Part shown: positions 20,936-32,557 of the stretch, piece after piece
Layout: each line of letters opens with the position of its first letter
Position numbering within the stretch: position 1 is the stretch's first letter
NCBI RefSeq assembly: GCF_033473495.1
Contig: NC_088940.1
Coordinates: 1,860,001-1,924,000 of the forward strand
Length of the DNA: 64,000 nt
Direction of reading: 5' to 3'
Origin: Cercospora beticola
Taxonomy: Eukaryota > Ascomycota > Dothideomycetes > Mycosphaerellales > Mycosphaerellaceae
Notes under the pieces: generated by a model
The model's input: only the letters and a program-made list of their open reading frames with translations
The model's database searches: none
What the model was told of the DNA's origin: nothing
Program-made: the position numbers and the translations under genes

Positions 20936-21426
20936 CATGTTTCCATGGACGCGAATGGACTGGGTAGTAACATTCAGCCTGCCCGCGACCACTTGCTTTT
21001 CAATTTGTACGCCTTTTCGATGCTCCCATGAGAGATTGCATTTGATGAGGCAAGAAATGAAGTGGGACGGACGAATTTGTAAGCCTGATCCTCGCCGACG
21101 CACTACTTCCTCATGTGGGTTGAGGTCCTTGGGGATCTTTGTGACCCCGGGAAAATGTATCTGCTGCAAGGACTGAACATCGAACCCACAAACTCCGTCG
21201 AATTCTTCATCCAGAAAACTGCCTGATACGCCTGCCAGTTTTCAACAAGGCTTCGTCAACGGCAGGCATCAGCAAGAGTGGAGAGAGAGCCATATGTGAC
21301 GCAACATGACGCTCATTCCGTGGAGGTTCCTGGAGACGATCATTAATATGCATTATGCTTCAGTTGCAAGCTTATACTTTGAACACTCCAAGCCTCATCC
21401 GACATTTCATTAAAGCTTTAGTCAAG
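20936..21426. other. Intergenic between HET and oxidoreductase genes
   Basis: No gene seen. Both neighbours are on the plus strand, so this holds the promoter of the oxidoreductase at 21427. Confidence 0.55.
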
Positions 21427-22536
21427 ATGAAAGCCATCGCAGTATCAGAATATGGCTCAATCGACAACCTCATTAGCATAGAGTCAGATAACCCCAAAGA
21501 TCCCAAAGGCTACGATGTGCTTGTCCAGTCCGTACAATGCCCTTCATCATCACTGGGATCCAACTAACAAACGTCCAGAGTACAAGCCTGCTCAGTCAAC
21601 CCTGTGGATACGAAGGTCCGCGCGGGAACCTACGACGACTATCCTGACTACTACGACCGCACACCAGCTCTCCCTCAAATCATCGGCTTCGACGGCAGCG
21701 GCACAATCCTCCAGACCGGGCCCGATGTCAAAGGCTTCTCTCCGGGAGATCAAATCTTCTTTTCCGGTTCCCCGATTCGTCCTGGCTCTAATGCCTCTTA
21801 CCAGCTCGTCGATTCTCGCAGCATAGCGCACAAACCGAAATCTTTAGATTTCGTCCAAGCGGCTTGTATGCCATTGACCTGGATTACGGCTTGGGAAGCG
21901 CTAGTTGAGAGATTAGAGATTCGGAAAGGAGAGAAAGCTGGAATACTGATCGTGAATGGTTCAGGAGGCGTAGGAAGTGTTGCATCTCAGATCGCGAGAG
22001 AAATACTCGGCCTTCCTGTCGTGATTACCACGTCTTCGAGACCGGAAACGACAGAATGGACGAAGAGTCTTGGTGCAACGCATACGGTTAACCATCGCGA
22101 AGATGTCGTGACACAAGTCAAAGCATTGAAACTTGATGTTCCGATCAAGTATGTGTTCATCACGCACACGCCCGCATCGAAGTATATCCTCGACTCGGCG
22201 AGAATTTGTGCACCGTTTGGGAAAGTGTGCTCGATCGTGCAGGACAAGGAGATCCCGATGTATGGGACAGAGTGGATGGCGAAGAGTTTGACGTTTACAT
22301 GGTGTTTGTTGGGAACGAAGCCGTACTATGGTGTTGATGTGGAGTCACATGGGAGGATTCTGAAGCAGTTAGCTGAGTGGGTTGATGAGGGGAGGATTAA
22401 GTGTCATCATACTCAGACTTTACCATTGACGGTTGAAGGGGTAAGAGATGCGCATAGGAAAATTGAGGAGAGTGGGGTGAAGGGAAAGATTGGGCTTAGT
22501 GTTGATGGATTGAAGACTGGAGAGGCGTCCACTTGA
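21427..22536 (+). CDS. MDR-superfamily NADPH oxidoreductase (zinc-type alcohol dehydrogenase-like)
   Basis: Two exons, 21427-21527 and 21579-22536, giving 352 aa. The 51-nt intron has a CTAAC branch and restores the family string VLVQVQACSVNPVDTKVR. Quinone-reductase/ZADH features: GFDGSGTILQTG in the GroES-like half and the Rossmann motif VNGSGGVGSVASQIAR for NADPH. The zinc-ligand cysteines of true alcohol dehydrogenases are absent. It likely reduces an electrophilic carbonyl or quinone in the cytosol; the substrate cannot be told from sequence. The donor (GTCCGT) is slightly off consensus. Confidence 0.85.
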
Positions 22537-23190
22537 GCCTTTGAAATTCAGTAATATGTACATTACGACAGCTGCACTGGATCGTCGGTAGTCCCGTACC
22601 TGAATGACTGAAATTGCAAGGTCTCTGCGGCAAACTCCAGCGCTGGTCGTGCCACGTCTTTCAAAGCAGTTGTATTGGCCTTTCGCATCTCTACCCGAGG
22701 AGAGCGGCATTTTGCCGTTGCCTCGACACGCAATATCAGGCCTTCAGCGGTGGTTGGACTGATTATACTGCCCTTACCTTTGTCGTATTGAATCAAGCGC
22801 TTGTCGGCGAGACTTTCGCGCTGCTGGGAGGCACAGGCTGTGGCAAGGTGAAGGCATTGATAGCATTTCCTGAAAAGATGACCAGCAACGGCACATGGTG
22901 TCGCTGGCGTGCCATTTCAATAACAAGCAGCCGAAGTATGCGTCTTTGAAAGTGGCGAACAGGCAAAAACCCCTTTCACAGGGCTGTCTCCCATACTCCA
23001 TGTCCACGTTCGGAGATATCGATTTTGCCATCGCCTCTGCTGGCGATCGACGTCGGTAGAATGAAGGGAGTCATACTCGATAACGCGCATAAGTCGTGAC
23101 AGATCGTCACGCCGTGACCTTTTGGCCACGGTTACGGTGGCATTGGTCATGATTTGCAGACAGAACAGAATAGCCTGTGCCAACATTTGT
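22537..23190. other. Intergenic with possible ABC-transporter relic
   Basis: No intact gene. On the plus strand at about 22790-22900 one frame reads ALVGETFALLGGTGCGK, resembling the Walker A region of an ABC nucleotide-binding domain but with Val in place of the final Ser/Thr and with stops nearby. It may be a decayed ABC gene or chance. Confidence 0.3.
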
Positions 23191-24822
23191 TCAGCCCAGA
23201 AACCTTTTTATTTCCCCGCCGACACCTTCAAGATCCAGCAAGAAAGTGTCATGGCCAAACAGACTGCGATCTTCTCCCAGCTCAGCGTGCGATACGCTGC
23301 GATTGCCAACACGTCTCAGAGTCTCCGCAATCTCACGCTGTTGCCACGCTGGAAACAAGATATCGGATGCGACGCCTACAACAAGCGTGGGAATGTCTCG
23401 TAATGGTGCCAGACCTCTGACCAAATCTTCAGGCGGACCAGAACAAGGGTGTCTTGGCTTGGCAGAGTCAGACAAGGAAGCGGCCATGATATCGGCAGAT
23501 GACTCTTGTTCTTCGTATGGTTCATCTGGAATACTCAGGACACACCGATCGAGCTCTGCTTGCTCTTTGCTGACTGCATGCTTTAGCTTGTCCGCATTCG
23601 CTATTCTGCGTTCCGCAGTCGCATCTTGAAGCTCCTTGCCCAGGTCGAAGAGGTCCATGGCTTTGCTGACATAGAGGAGGCTGTTGGCATCGTATTCCAG
23701 ACACCATTTCTCACCTGCATGATCGAGATATGTTTCAATGAGGAAGTCGGGACAAAGCGCAGGGGGTTTAGCGGAGTCTGCTCTTTGCCTCCCAAATCGC
23801 TTTTCCCATTCTGGACCAGAGCGGTACGTGATTGTCGCAATTTCTCGCGCCAACTTCATCCCCGTATGTGGTGGGATGCTGTCGTAATAGTTGCCCCTTG
23901 TCTTGGCCCAGGCTGGGTCATTCATCAAGACCTGCCTTTGACAATGTCGCATTGCGATACTTGAAGGTGTACTTTGCGCGCAGCCCGATACCGACACAAT
24001 TCTGCCCACGCGTTCGTTGTCCAAGACTCCAAGTGCGAGCGACTGCATGCCTCCCATACTATTGCCAACACTCGCATATAACTTCTTGATACCCATTGCA
24101 TCGAGCAATCGGAATTGTGCTCGCACCATATCCTGCATCGTCAAGATCGGAAAGCTGGTGCCGTAGTGCTTGCCAGTCAATGGATCAATGCTACTCGGTC
24201 CAGTGCTCCCATAGCAGCCTCCAATCACGTTTGTGCATATAACGAAGTATTTGTCCGTGTCCAATGGCGCGCCAGGCCCAATGAACTTCTCCCACCAACC
24301 TGGTTTCGAGTTGGCCTCTGTGCTATGTGCATGACTGCTGGCCGACAGCCCGGTGTGCAGCAGGATTGCATTGCTTTTATCTGCATTCAAAGTCCCCCAT
24401 GCTTCCCATGCAATGTCATACGAAGGCAGGACTCCACCCCAGTCGAGTAGAAAGGGTTCGGCCGAGTGGAAGGTCTCGTGTTTGCCGGAGGTGTACGATG
24501 GTTCTGGTCCCGACAATGAGCGCTTCTTGGAGAGCTGGCGCGTGCGATCTTCGGCGTTATCCAGGCATGGGAAGGAGAGTTGGGGATTGGAGATGGACGA
24601 GCCAGCAGGCTTGTCTTCCTGTATAGGCTGCTGCGCGAATGCTTGGGCCTGCTTTGAGGTGTTGCTGTGAAAGTATCGTATCGGCGTATTTCGGGGCGTT
24701 TCCGGCAATATCCGCGACTGCTTCACTCTGGCGAAGTATCGCAGAGCTCGAGGCGCGCTCATCTTGCCGTGGACGCTCAGAGAGGAACGATTGAGCAGAG
24801 CGACAATGGACGTCGACAACAT
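23191..24822 (-). CDS. Mitochondrial L-serine O-acetyltransferase, CysA/MetX-type
   Basis: Single exon from the ATG at 24822, 543 aa. This alpha/beta-hydrolase-fold acyltransferase makes O-acetylserine from serine and acetyl-CoA for cysteine synthesis. Landmarks: [26 protein letters not shown] region (key AWGTLNA), [25 protein letters not shown], and the nucleophile in [10 protein letters not shown]. The acid is in [14 protein letters not shown], and the histidine in FGHDTFLLD near the end. The [11 protein letters not shown] and [10 protein letters not shown] strings fit fungal CysA better than homoserine acetyltransferase Met2. The N-terminus of about 80 residues is basic and Ser-rich with no acids at first, a mitochondrial targeting pattern. 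The open frame extends further upstream but without ATG context. Confidence 0.9.
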   Translation of the reverse strand: MLSTSIVALLNRSSLSVHGKMSAPRALRYFARVKQSRILPETPRNTPIRYFHSNTSKQAQAFAQQPIQEDKPAGSSISNPQLSFPCLDNAEDRTRQLSKKRSLSGPEPSYTSGKHETFHSAEPFLLDWGGVLPSYDIAWEAWGTLNADKSNAILLHTGLSASSHAHSTEANSKPGWWEKFIGPGAPLDTDKYFVICTNVIGGCYGSTGPSSIDPLTGKHYGTSFPILTMQDMVRAQFRLLDAMGIKKLYASVGNSMGGMQSLALGVLDNERVGRIVSVSGCAQSTPSSIAMRHCQRQVLMNDPAWAKTRGNYYDSIPPHTGMKLAREIATITYRSGPEWEKRFGRQRADSAKPPALCPDFLIETYLDHAGEKWCLEYDANSLLYVSKAMDLFDLGKELQDATAERRIANADKLKHAVSKEQAELDRCVLSIPDEPYEEQESSADIMAASLSDSAKPRHPCSGPPEDLVRGLAPLRDIPTLVVGVASDILFPAWQQREIAETLRRVGNRSVSHAELGEDRSLFGHDTFLLDLEGVGGEIKRFLG

Positions 24823-25421
24823 ATTTCTAAGTTGAGCGTAATTAACCTTAATCCGGTTAGGTTTCCCAGGTGGGGCCCGACCGCACTTCACTTCTCGCTT
24901 CTGCTTTCACGTTCCTTTGTCTCACACATTCTGTCTCCGTCTGCCTCATTGATGGTTGCAGTGCAGCTTGTGCAGATTCAGCAGCATGCAACTGGAGTGG
25001 ATCCGCGGAGAGACCGGGTGCGTCTTCTGTCCCTCTGTTTCCGCTGCGAAAGTCGCCCAGGCACTGCCTCCAACCATAGCGCCACTGAACAGTACGGGAT
25101 TCATGGAGTTACTCTCGCGAGGGGCACGTTGAACGCCCTCCCGTCCTCCATCGTCTCGCTACCTCTGAGTGTCAAAGCGATTGCCTACCGCTACCAGATC
25201 TAGGCATAGCTGCTTTCGTGAGGGCAGACGCATGGAGACACGATGAAAGTTTGCAGAGTGAATCTCTTGTAAGTGAGGAGCATCAACTTTTGATTCTTCC
25301 GCGCACACGGGTATCACACTAAAACAACTCGCCATCTCTGCCAATCGCTCTGCAGGAAAAACCTTTACCATGGTGCCAACAAGAAAACTGCACAAAAAAC
25401 CAATCACAAGTAGCTCACGAA
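24823..25421. other. Intergenic between two minus-strand genes
   Basis: Promoter of the serine acetyltransferase and 3' flank of the next gene. No gene seen. Confidence 0.55.
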
Positions 25422-26916
25422 TCAATCATCCTCCGGTTCAACCTTGATTTTCACCTCCGATGTGGCCTGCAAGCTCTTCGGAGTCTTCTTCATTTTCAAT
25501 GCACGCGCCGTATTCTCCTCAGCCTGTGCTATGGCTGCAGCAGTTCCCCAATATTCTCGGAAGCACTCGATCGACAGCAGGGGAGCTGGCTCGCTAGAGT
25601 GCTTCTCTCGTTCGTCCGCTGGCAGCAAGAGCCCGTGGGCTTCATACTTCAGATTGGATCAGAGCATCAGTGATCCTTTTTGCAGCCGCAAAAGTTCCTC
25701 TGCCTCACTAGGAGGGACAGCCCTTGCTCCGAAATACAGTGCTTCGTCCACGCGTCCAAGTAAGGCTTCTATACCGTGTAGCCTGGCGACCTGGAACTTG
25801 GAGACATCGAATAAGACGCTGTGAATCTTGGCATCCTCAGCGCAACGGATGGGATGATGTTTACGGGCTGAAGCGCAGAACTTCCTGGCTGGGAGAAGTC
25901 CGGATGTCTTCGCGCCCTTCTGCCAGAAGACCTCATGCCGGTCCAATTCGTTGGCACCTTCCTCGGGATCAGAATCGAAAACGTCGGCAAAAATGTCGAC
26001 GAACGCCTCTGGTCCCCAAGCCTCTACTTGACGGACTAGTTCTTCTGTCGAGGCTATCTCTGGTCTAGGGGCATCTTCGATGTACGCTCGACCGGTCTCA
26101 ATCATGTCGAAGAGCTCTTGGTGCAAACGTCTCTTCTCGGCCCCCTTCCTTTGCAGTACACCATCACTCCAACCCCCATTCGGAAGCGCAGCGTCCAGGA
26201 AATCAATGTCGCTCAACCAATTTTGTATGTTGTCGCGGAGGAAGAGATCAAGGTTGGGTATCTTGCCCTCAAATGATTCGACTGTGTATGAGTTTCGTAC
26301 AGCCTCAGGAGCCACACCTTGATAGAACACGGGATATTCGACTCCACAGGACTTAGCGCGAATGTCACTCTCGAGCAGCTCGGGGCTTCTCGATGATGGG
26401 CTGCGCTCTCGGTCCATGCCGACTTCCGTCAGGGAGGCGTTGGGGGTATCTTGTAATGGGCTGGAATCCCGGTTGAATGCATTGACGCGGTCCTCGTGGT
26501 AGTATTCGATTAGATCCTGGACTTCTAGCTGCTCTTTTGTCGCCATGGCATTCCCCACAGGATCTTGCTCCAGAAATTCCAACCGCGCGCCGACATTGTC
26601 TCCGCAGGTCGTGAGATACTCGCTGAGCTCGTGACTGTCAAGCGGAAGGCCATCGGCGTAATCCTCGTCGTACTCGAGTTCGCGGTCGTGGTCGTCGCAC
26701 TCCACTTCTTCATCTTCGTCATCGGTGGTAGCTGGCGAGGTAGAGACTGCTGGCCCATATCAGCGTCCGTTCAGCCATGACCGCCACACGGCTGCACGTA
26801 CAATTCAATGGATGCGTCGAAACTCCAATATATGGGCAGTTTCGACCGGCGGCCTGATGATCTGTGCTGTCATTGGTGATCAAAGCTGCTGGGTTTGCGT
26901 GCTGCGACCACGGCAT
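25422..26916 (-). CDS. Acidic protein of unknown function, frame interrupted by TGA
   Basis: Minus strand. Exon 1 is 26916-26802 (start MPWSQHANPAALI), joined by a GTACGT/CAGCAG intron of 55 nt to exon 2 from 26746. The frame runs 400 codons to a TGA at 25661-25659, then stays open in the same frame to 25422 (78 more codons). The peptide after the TGA (NLKYEAHGLLLPADEREKH, REYWGTAAAIAQAEENTARA) looks as coding as the part before it. Either this allele has a nonsense mutation, or a 90-nt intron with donor GTGAGG near 25720 and acceptor CTGCCAG near 25632 removes it in frame. No known domain is recognised. The N-terminal half is very acidic, and the middle has an aromatic helical segment (NLDLFLRDNIQNWLSDIDFLD). 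It is probably nuclear or cytosolic. Confidence 0.6.
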
Positions 26917-27483
26917 CGTGATTACAAGTTGCCGACGTGCTGCTGCTGCTGATGATAAATGCTGCTGCGGACTGCTGAAAGATCGAGACGGCTGCGCTCG
27001 AGACGGAGCTGGCGAAGAGGGTCCTGTCGTTGTCGCCGTGCAGTGGACTCGAGCGGTCTTGGCATGTTCCACAAGCTAGCCGCTAGCGCGTGTGGGCTAT
27101 AAAATGGCCGCCGTTCCGAACTTGCTTCCTCTTCCTTCCCTCAACTTTCCACATCATTCGGGGTTGTGCAGGTCTTGCCCTCTGAGACGGCCGTCACAGG
27201 TTGACGTTACCTTCAGATCGTCGATGCGTACAAAGTATGGCTTCAATTCAACCTTGGCGCGCTCGTCATGGGAGGCAGGAAAATGCGTTGGCCTGTCGCG
27301 TTGGGTCCGATCCCCAGCAACACGGGCCTGGACTGAGAGCGGGTCGAACATCCGGAGCGGTGGAAATACCGGTTGCGAGGACCTGAAAGGAACATCTGGG
27401 GCTTCCACAACGGTCGAGGAAAAGGTATATAGCTGTAGGAGTGCTAACAGCTCGGCAGATTCGAAACCACAACACGACGCCTT

Positions 27484-27514
27484 GTCTACGCCTGGTCTAC
27501 GCCTGGTCTACGCC
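27484..27514. repeat. 11-bp tandem repeat (TGGTCTACGCC)
   Basis: Two exact units at 27493-27503 and 27504-27514, preceded by a 9-base partial unit. Confidence 0.8.
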
Positions 27515-27570
27515 TCCACTCGACCTCATCGCACTCACAGTGACAACACCCAAGCCCTCCACCAGCTCGC

Positions 27571-27608
27571 CTCCCTCCCCTCCCCTCCCCTCCCCTCCCC
27601 TTTCCTTT
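27571..27608. repeat. (TCCCC)5 tract, G-quadruplex-capable on the minus strand
   Basis: Five consecutive TCCCC units at 27576-27600, flanked by further pyrimidines. The minus strand carries five GGGG runs separated by single A residues, which meets the usual G-quadruplex pattern. Confidence 0.85.
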
Positions 27609-27959
27609 GGCACATCTCTCGTATTCTCCTCCTCTCCTTCCCCCGTGCGTGCGTGATGACTTGTAGGCTCAAACGGTAGGTCATCGATTCTTCAGCCAAA
27701 GGCTGGGGCTCGGAGACCACCATGTGCATATTATATTCTCGTCCGCCAGACAAGGCATGGTCCAGCAGCCCACAGACTGTGCCTCGATCCCAACTCGAGT
27801 CCACCGGAAACTTCGAGCCGCGACTCGCCAACTTGCTAAAGTCAACTCGTGCCTCCAGCGCCTTTCCCATCCTCGGCTTCTCACCAACATCAACAGCAAA
27901 GCAGCGGCGCCATCCACACCTCCCATCTTGCGCGCCGCAGCTCAAGCCTTCACATTAGC

Positions 27960-28510
27960 ATGTCTGCGAAATCGGAAGGCCGTGCTCGTCAGCCCCCAGC
28001 CAAAATGCGCAGACTGCGCAAGAAATATCATCGTTCTCACGCTTTAGGTGCGAACTCGATCTCGAACTTTTCCTTCAAAAGCCTGCACTAACAGCTCTCC
28101 TCTCTACTCAGCCGTCAAAGACGGCATCCCACTTCCGAGACACGACCCTGCTATTCAGACTGCCAACGAAGTCAAGAAGGCGGTGCCGATCAACCGCTGG
28201 AAGAAGTACGTGTCTGTCCTCATACGCCTGACCAGTGGCCACAAGGCCGCAACCGGGTGGAGAAGATCCGACTAACTGGCTGTGTAGGTACAAACCTCTC
28301 GTGGTCGAGCTAGCGGACCCTACAGCTGTTGTTGCGGTGACACGGATTCTGGAGGCAGATATTGAGAAGATGCGAGTGCAAGAGGAACATTTCCAGCCGT
28401 ACACGAACTACTTCCACAAGAAGTCGTGTGTGCTTGAGGGCGCGGAGAAGCAGTTGGCGGAGTTGAGGAAGATGTCCGAAGACAAGGGGCAGAAACACAC
28501 TGAGATCTGA
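27960..28510 (+). CDS. Small basic helical protein, unrecognised
   Basis: Three exons: 27960-28047, 28112-28205 and 28288-28510, giving 134 aa. Both introns have textbook CACTAAC/GACTAAC branch points, which strongly supports the model. The N-terminus is highly basic (KMRRLRKKYHRSH) and the rest is helical with KYKPLVVELADPTAVVAVTRILEADIEKM region and a Lys/Glu-rich tail. The frame remains open some way upstream of 27960, so a longer N-terminus is possible. Short, basic and intron-rich genes like this often encode mitochondrial or nucleolar factors, but no family is recognised. Confidence 0.68.
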
Positions 28511-28846
28511 TAGGCGAAAGGTCTTAGTTGCGGCGAGTGAGCTCTGAAGGGGGACTTCAACACTACAAGCTAGGCCGCATGGTGTCGCGATCGCAAAGGG
28601 ACGATGTGAGCGATTGGCGGCGCACAACTTGCTGCGTAGGAACGCAGGCTGCCTGTGGCTGGTTCAGCTGGCGCCAATGAGACTTGCATGGAATCGCTTC
28701 TGTATGATTTTTGACACTGCCGAATCCGCAGGAACATTGGAGCTCAGAGCTCAGAAGAAGATTCATACAATTCAAAAACTTATCTTTCGTTCAGCGACCA
28801 CAAGACGTACCAGTACATCTCATACATCAATCATTAAAATTCCTCA
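28511..28846. other. Convergent 3' region
   Basis: Downstream ends of the small basic gene (plus) and the rhodopsin-like gene (minus). No gene seen. Confidence 0.55.
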
Positions 28847-30539
28847 TCAAACCATCTCCCTCTCCATCCGCTCCACATCCCTCGCACTCCTCATTGCCCT
28901 CCCATTCCCCGCCACAGGCCGAAAGCTCTCCACCTGCTGAATCTCCCTCTGCACCAAAATCTCATTCGGATTTTGCCTTCGTGGTTGTTGGTGTTGATGT
29001 TGATGCTGCTGGTGATGGTGAACATGGTGCTGCGGACTCGAAGGCCGGCTCCCACTTCCCTGCTCACCGTCTTCCCCAATCAACATCCCCTTTGTACTCG
29101 CCATCTCAATCTCTTCCACATTCTCCAACACGACATGTTTCTTCTCATCTGACCGAACAGAATATTTCCCTCCGAAAGATCCCATGCCGCCATTTGCGTG
29201 CATTCCGCTTGCTCGACGACTTCGTCGATCTTTGCGGCTCCCGCTGTTGAATGTTACGCTTCCGTCTCCTCCGCCGTTTCTGGACTCGAATGTTGCGGCT
29301 GCGCCTGAGCCGCCTGTGCCGAGTTTGTTGCTTCCGTCTGTACTTCTCCCACTTGTCATTGATCGGAAGATTTTGGGGAAGAGGCATCGTAGTGTTGGGA
29401 GACAGGCACAAATTAGGCCGATATTGATTTCGATGTCGCTCCAGACCATGACCATGGGGTTGACGTAGGTGATGTCTGTGGTCTTCCAGAGGGTGACAAT
29501 GGAAGGGACGCGGAGGATCGAGATTATGACGACGAAGCCTGCGAGGGCGAAGACTGACATGAGGGCATAGCGCTGGCGAGGAGGAAGTTGAAGTTTGTGG
29601 AGGATCGCGAGGGGAAGAGCGGCGATCAGGATATCGGTGGACATGTTGAGGGCACAGGACGCCATCCTGGAGGGCTAACTGTGAGCTTTCTCAAGCATTG
29701 CAAGCTGAGTTGGCGGTATGCTTACGAGTTTGCGAATTTGTTTTGACAGTGGAACGGCTTGATCGAGCGATCCCAGACTGTAAATGTATAAGTTCAGCAA
29801 CCCATGTCTTTCCTTTCACTCCTCTCTTCGACATTTCATTGATGTTGGGGAAAGACTTACAGGCAGCCACAGGCGAACACACAAAGATCGCCGCGAAAAA
29901 TCTCCATACCGCATATATGATCACAATCGCCATGGAAATGTGGACCGCGAGCTTGAAGCCTTTCTGTGGGAACAGTCGTTTATACTGCATCAGAATGGCC
30001 AGTTTGGTGAAGCAGAGGGAGATGTTGTATACGATGATCATGACGAAGAACTGTCAACGCCAGAACATGGTTAGCACCACGTCAGGAACAGCCGACCAAG
30101 TCGTACTTCTCTCTCCTTGGCTCTGGAAAGTGTGACTTACAGCCCTCTTCTGCAGAAACGCCTCATGTGGCGAGAGTTCCTTGACATGCTTTCCAAGTCC
30201 AGTCTCCACTTGCGCAATAATCGTAACAGTCGTCGCTATTGAAAAGAGCTATAGCACCCAATGGGTCGCACGTCAGCTTTGTCACTTTGTTGCATCGATG
30301 AACCCTGTTTCTCCTCCTTCGCGATACACACGACCGATCGCAGCAGTGACCAAAGCATTAGTGATGGGCAGCATGTTTTCTCTTACCATTGAAACCATCG
30401 TACTGTAATCATCCCACCCAGCATTCTTCGTACAGAAGAATCTCGCATAAATTCTCAATATGACTGCCACACCCGCGAGGAATGGCATGATGATACATGT
30501 CGCCACGACAGCAGTGGGCGACGCCCAGCCATGAAGCAT
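28847..30539 (-). CDS. Seven-TM fungal rhodopsin-domain (SAT4-like) integral membrane protein
   Basis: Five exons on the minus strand: 30539-30387, 30248-30141, 30050-29861, 29777-29726 and 29666-28847, giving 440 aa. The first half has seven hydrophobic helices with family landmarks: ARFFCTKNAGWDDY after TM1, GLGKHVKELSP after TM2, YNISLCFTKLAILMQYKRLFP in TM3, AFWDRSIKPFHCQN after TM4, STDILIAALPLAILHKLQLPPRQRYALMS region in TM5, and WSDIEINIGLICACLPTLRCLFPK at TM7. This matches the fungal rhodopsin-domain family often found with PTH11-like receptors; it has no retinal lysine. The cytosolic tail of about 150 residues is Gly/Ser/His-rich with a QHHVHHHQQHQHQHQQ stretch. Ligand and signalling partner are unknown. 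Confidence 0.85.
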
Positions 30540-31490
30540 GGCGGTATTCGATGACGACGCTCAAAATGCCACGGACGTGCGCTTGATTCGATAAACGCGT
30601 GCTGTCTTGGATTCCTCTGGTCGAAGGTGTCGTGCTTCGCTACTTCCAGTCGCGGCAACAAAGATCGGCAGTAAAGTCTTGGGTCGTCAACTTGTGCTTG
30701 GAACGAGATAGTGCTGGGCCTAGAAGGGGATTGCAAAGGGGAGGGTCGTGGAGTGTAATCACTCTTTTGGGGGAAGAAGCGATTTTTCCTGTGCCCTTGT
30801 GAGTTATGGCGTTATCTTGGGTAGAGCCTGGGCGATATACCATGTCTGAAGCCCGTGTCTGTTGGCTCTCATCAGCTCGCATCGCATTCTTCCATGCTAT
30901 GCTCGTAAAGCTTGAGCTTCGGTTGACAATGTGGAAACAGCTTGAGAATGCATGCAGCTTTGGCTTATTCTGTGAACACTCAAAGAATCTGATGTCGCTG
31001 GAGGCCTCCATCCAGAGACTCGGCTTCGACTGGAGAGCAAGTTGGGATGTGTGTTTTTAGGTTTCTGTCAAATGTCCCCGCCGTGAAGTTCGATGTTTCG
31101 AACAGGGTACCCATGAACCCTTCTCCGCAAAACGCCAAAGCTCAAGATAGGGCTGCGTCTGTGCTCTCAAAGTTGTTGTCCGAGTACCGTTCTTGGGTCT
31201 TCTTGCGAGCTGTCACGTCCGTAGTCTCTGTGGTCTTAGCAGTGGGATGCTCAGCAAAATTGAAAGCTTGGTGGCCGTGCCAAAAAGCTTGAAGGCTTAA
31301 TGAGATGGCCTAGATTTTGCGCATCCCTAAGGACACGATGATAAGGCTGTCGACAATGGTTTTACCCATATCATGGTGTACTACTCTGTATCCTCTATCA
31401 TGAGTGCAGTCGCGCGATCTCTCAAAGCTCCAAGAACGCCATGCTGAAAAATCCGCAGTCCGTCGTACTTTTACCTTCTCAACCAGTCTC
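30540..31490. other. Intergenic between two minus-strand genes
   Basis: Promoter of the rhodopsin-domain gene and 3' flank of the phosphate carrier. No open frame here has family features. Confidence 0.5.
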
Positions 31491-32557
31491 TTAATGTCCG
31501 CCCGTCGTGGGCAATCCCAAGTACACCTTGAACGAATCATAGATCAACCACCTGTAAAGCATTATTGATTAGTAAACTTTCACGGAGTGAAGAGTTGGCC
31601 AGAACAAACTTACTGGAACGCCGTCAATGTACCAATCATCGCGATTCTCACCGGCAGCCCATTCCATAACCCCTTGAACCCAATCTCCTTATAAATTCTT
31701 CCAATAGCCTGCCCCGCACCTTCACCCTTTCCCTTGTTGGCGTTCAACTTACTGACCATCACATCCGCAGGATGCGAGATGACAGCACATCCAATTCCGG
31801 CAATATATCCTCCCAAAAAACTGACTCCAGTTTGTTGCAATGTGTTGTACTCTTCCTTCTTCTTTCCTAGCGTCTTGTAGATTTGTGCCACAGCACTCTC
31901 GAACGTCGCGAACTTGACCATTGTGTAGGGAATCTGCCTCGCCCACAATGGTGCAAGTCCCTTGTACAGCCCACCAAATCCTTCCTCTTTCACGACCTTC
32001 CCCCATCCCTCTCGCAAGGTCGTCGCATAAGGTGGGATTGTCGTCTGCATCCTTACCTTGATTGCTTCGAAGGGGCACAGGAAGACATCGGCAATCGCTT
32101 CGGCCGTCGCGGAAGCTCCGAGATATACAATCGTCTTTGGAGCATTTGGGAACAATTTCTCGCCGTAATAGTATTTGAAGACTTCGTACGCGCCGTACTT
32201 GCCGGCACCTTGGAAGCTGTAGCCGATAAAGGTCGGACTCCATCCGGTGAAGATCCCTCGCATTCCTTCATTGCGGAAGATTTTGGACCAGGCTTGGAGG
32301 TTGGAGGTGTAGAGTTTGGCGTCGACTTGGCGGCGACATTTGACGAGATCGAGCGGCGTGACTGAGGTGTGCGTGGGACCACAAGCTGGTAAGGCTGTCA
32401 GTTGCTCAATTCAGACAGTGTCCAGCTAGCAGCAAGAGGACCTACCGATAATGCCGCCCAGAGTGCATGCTGCGAAGTATTGGGGACTGAAGAGCTCGAT
32501 CTTCTGCTTAGGCGTTTGCGTGGCGCCGCCTTGCCCGCCTAGAGCTTTGGTTGCCAT
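31491..32557 (-). CDS. MIR1: Mitochondrial phosphate carrier
   Basis: Three exons on the minus strand: 32557-32446, 32385-31614 and 31551-31491, giving 314 aa. It imports phosphate with protons across the inner mitochondrial membrane for ATP synthesis. Three mitochondrial-carrier repeats are visible through their signature motifs: [20 protein letters not shown] and [11 protein letters not shown]. The phosphate-carrier strings [21 protein letters not shown] and [20 protein letters not shown] are highly conserved. The short last exon supplies [14 protein letters not shown], the typical end of repeat three. Confidence 0.94.

Larger units (their letters stand above)
26917..27959. promoter_or_regulatory. 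Divergent intergenic region with repeats
   Basis: Lies between a minus-strand gene (start 26916) and a plus-strand gene (start 27960). It contains an 11-bp tandem repeat at 27484-27514 and a (TCCCC)5 tract at 27571-27608. No convincing gene. Confidence 0.5.

Noticed and set aside
27092..27679. 195-codon open frame on the plus strand
   Set aside because: It crosses the tandem and (TCCCC)n repeats and has no family features.
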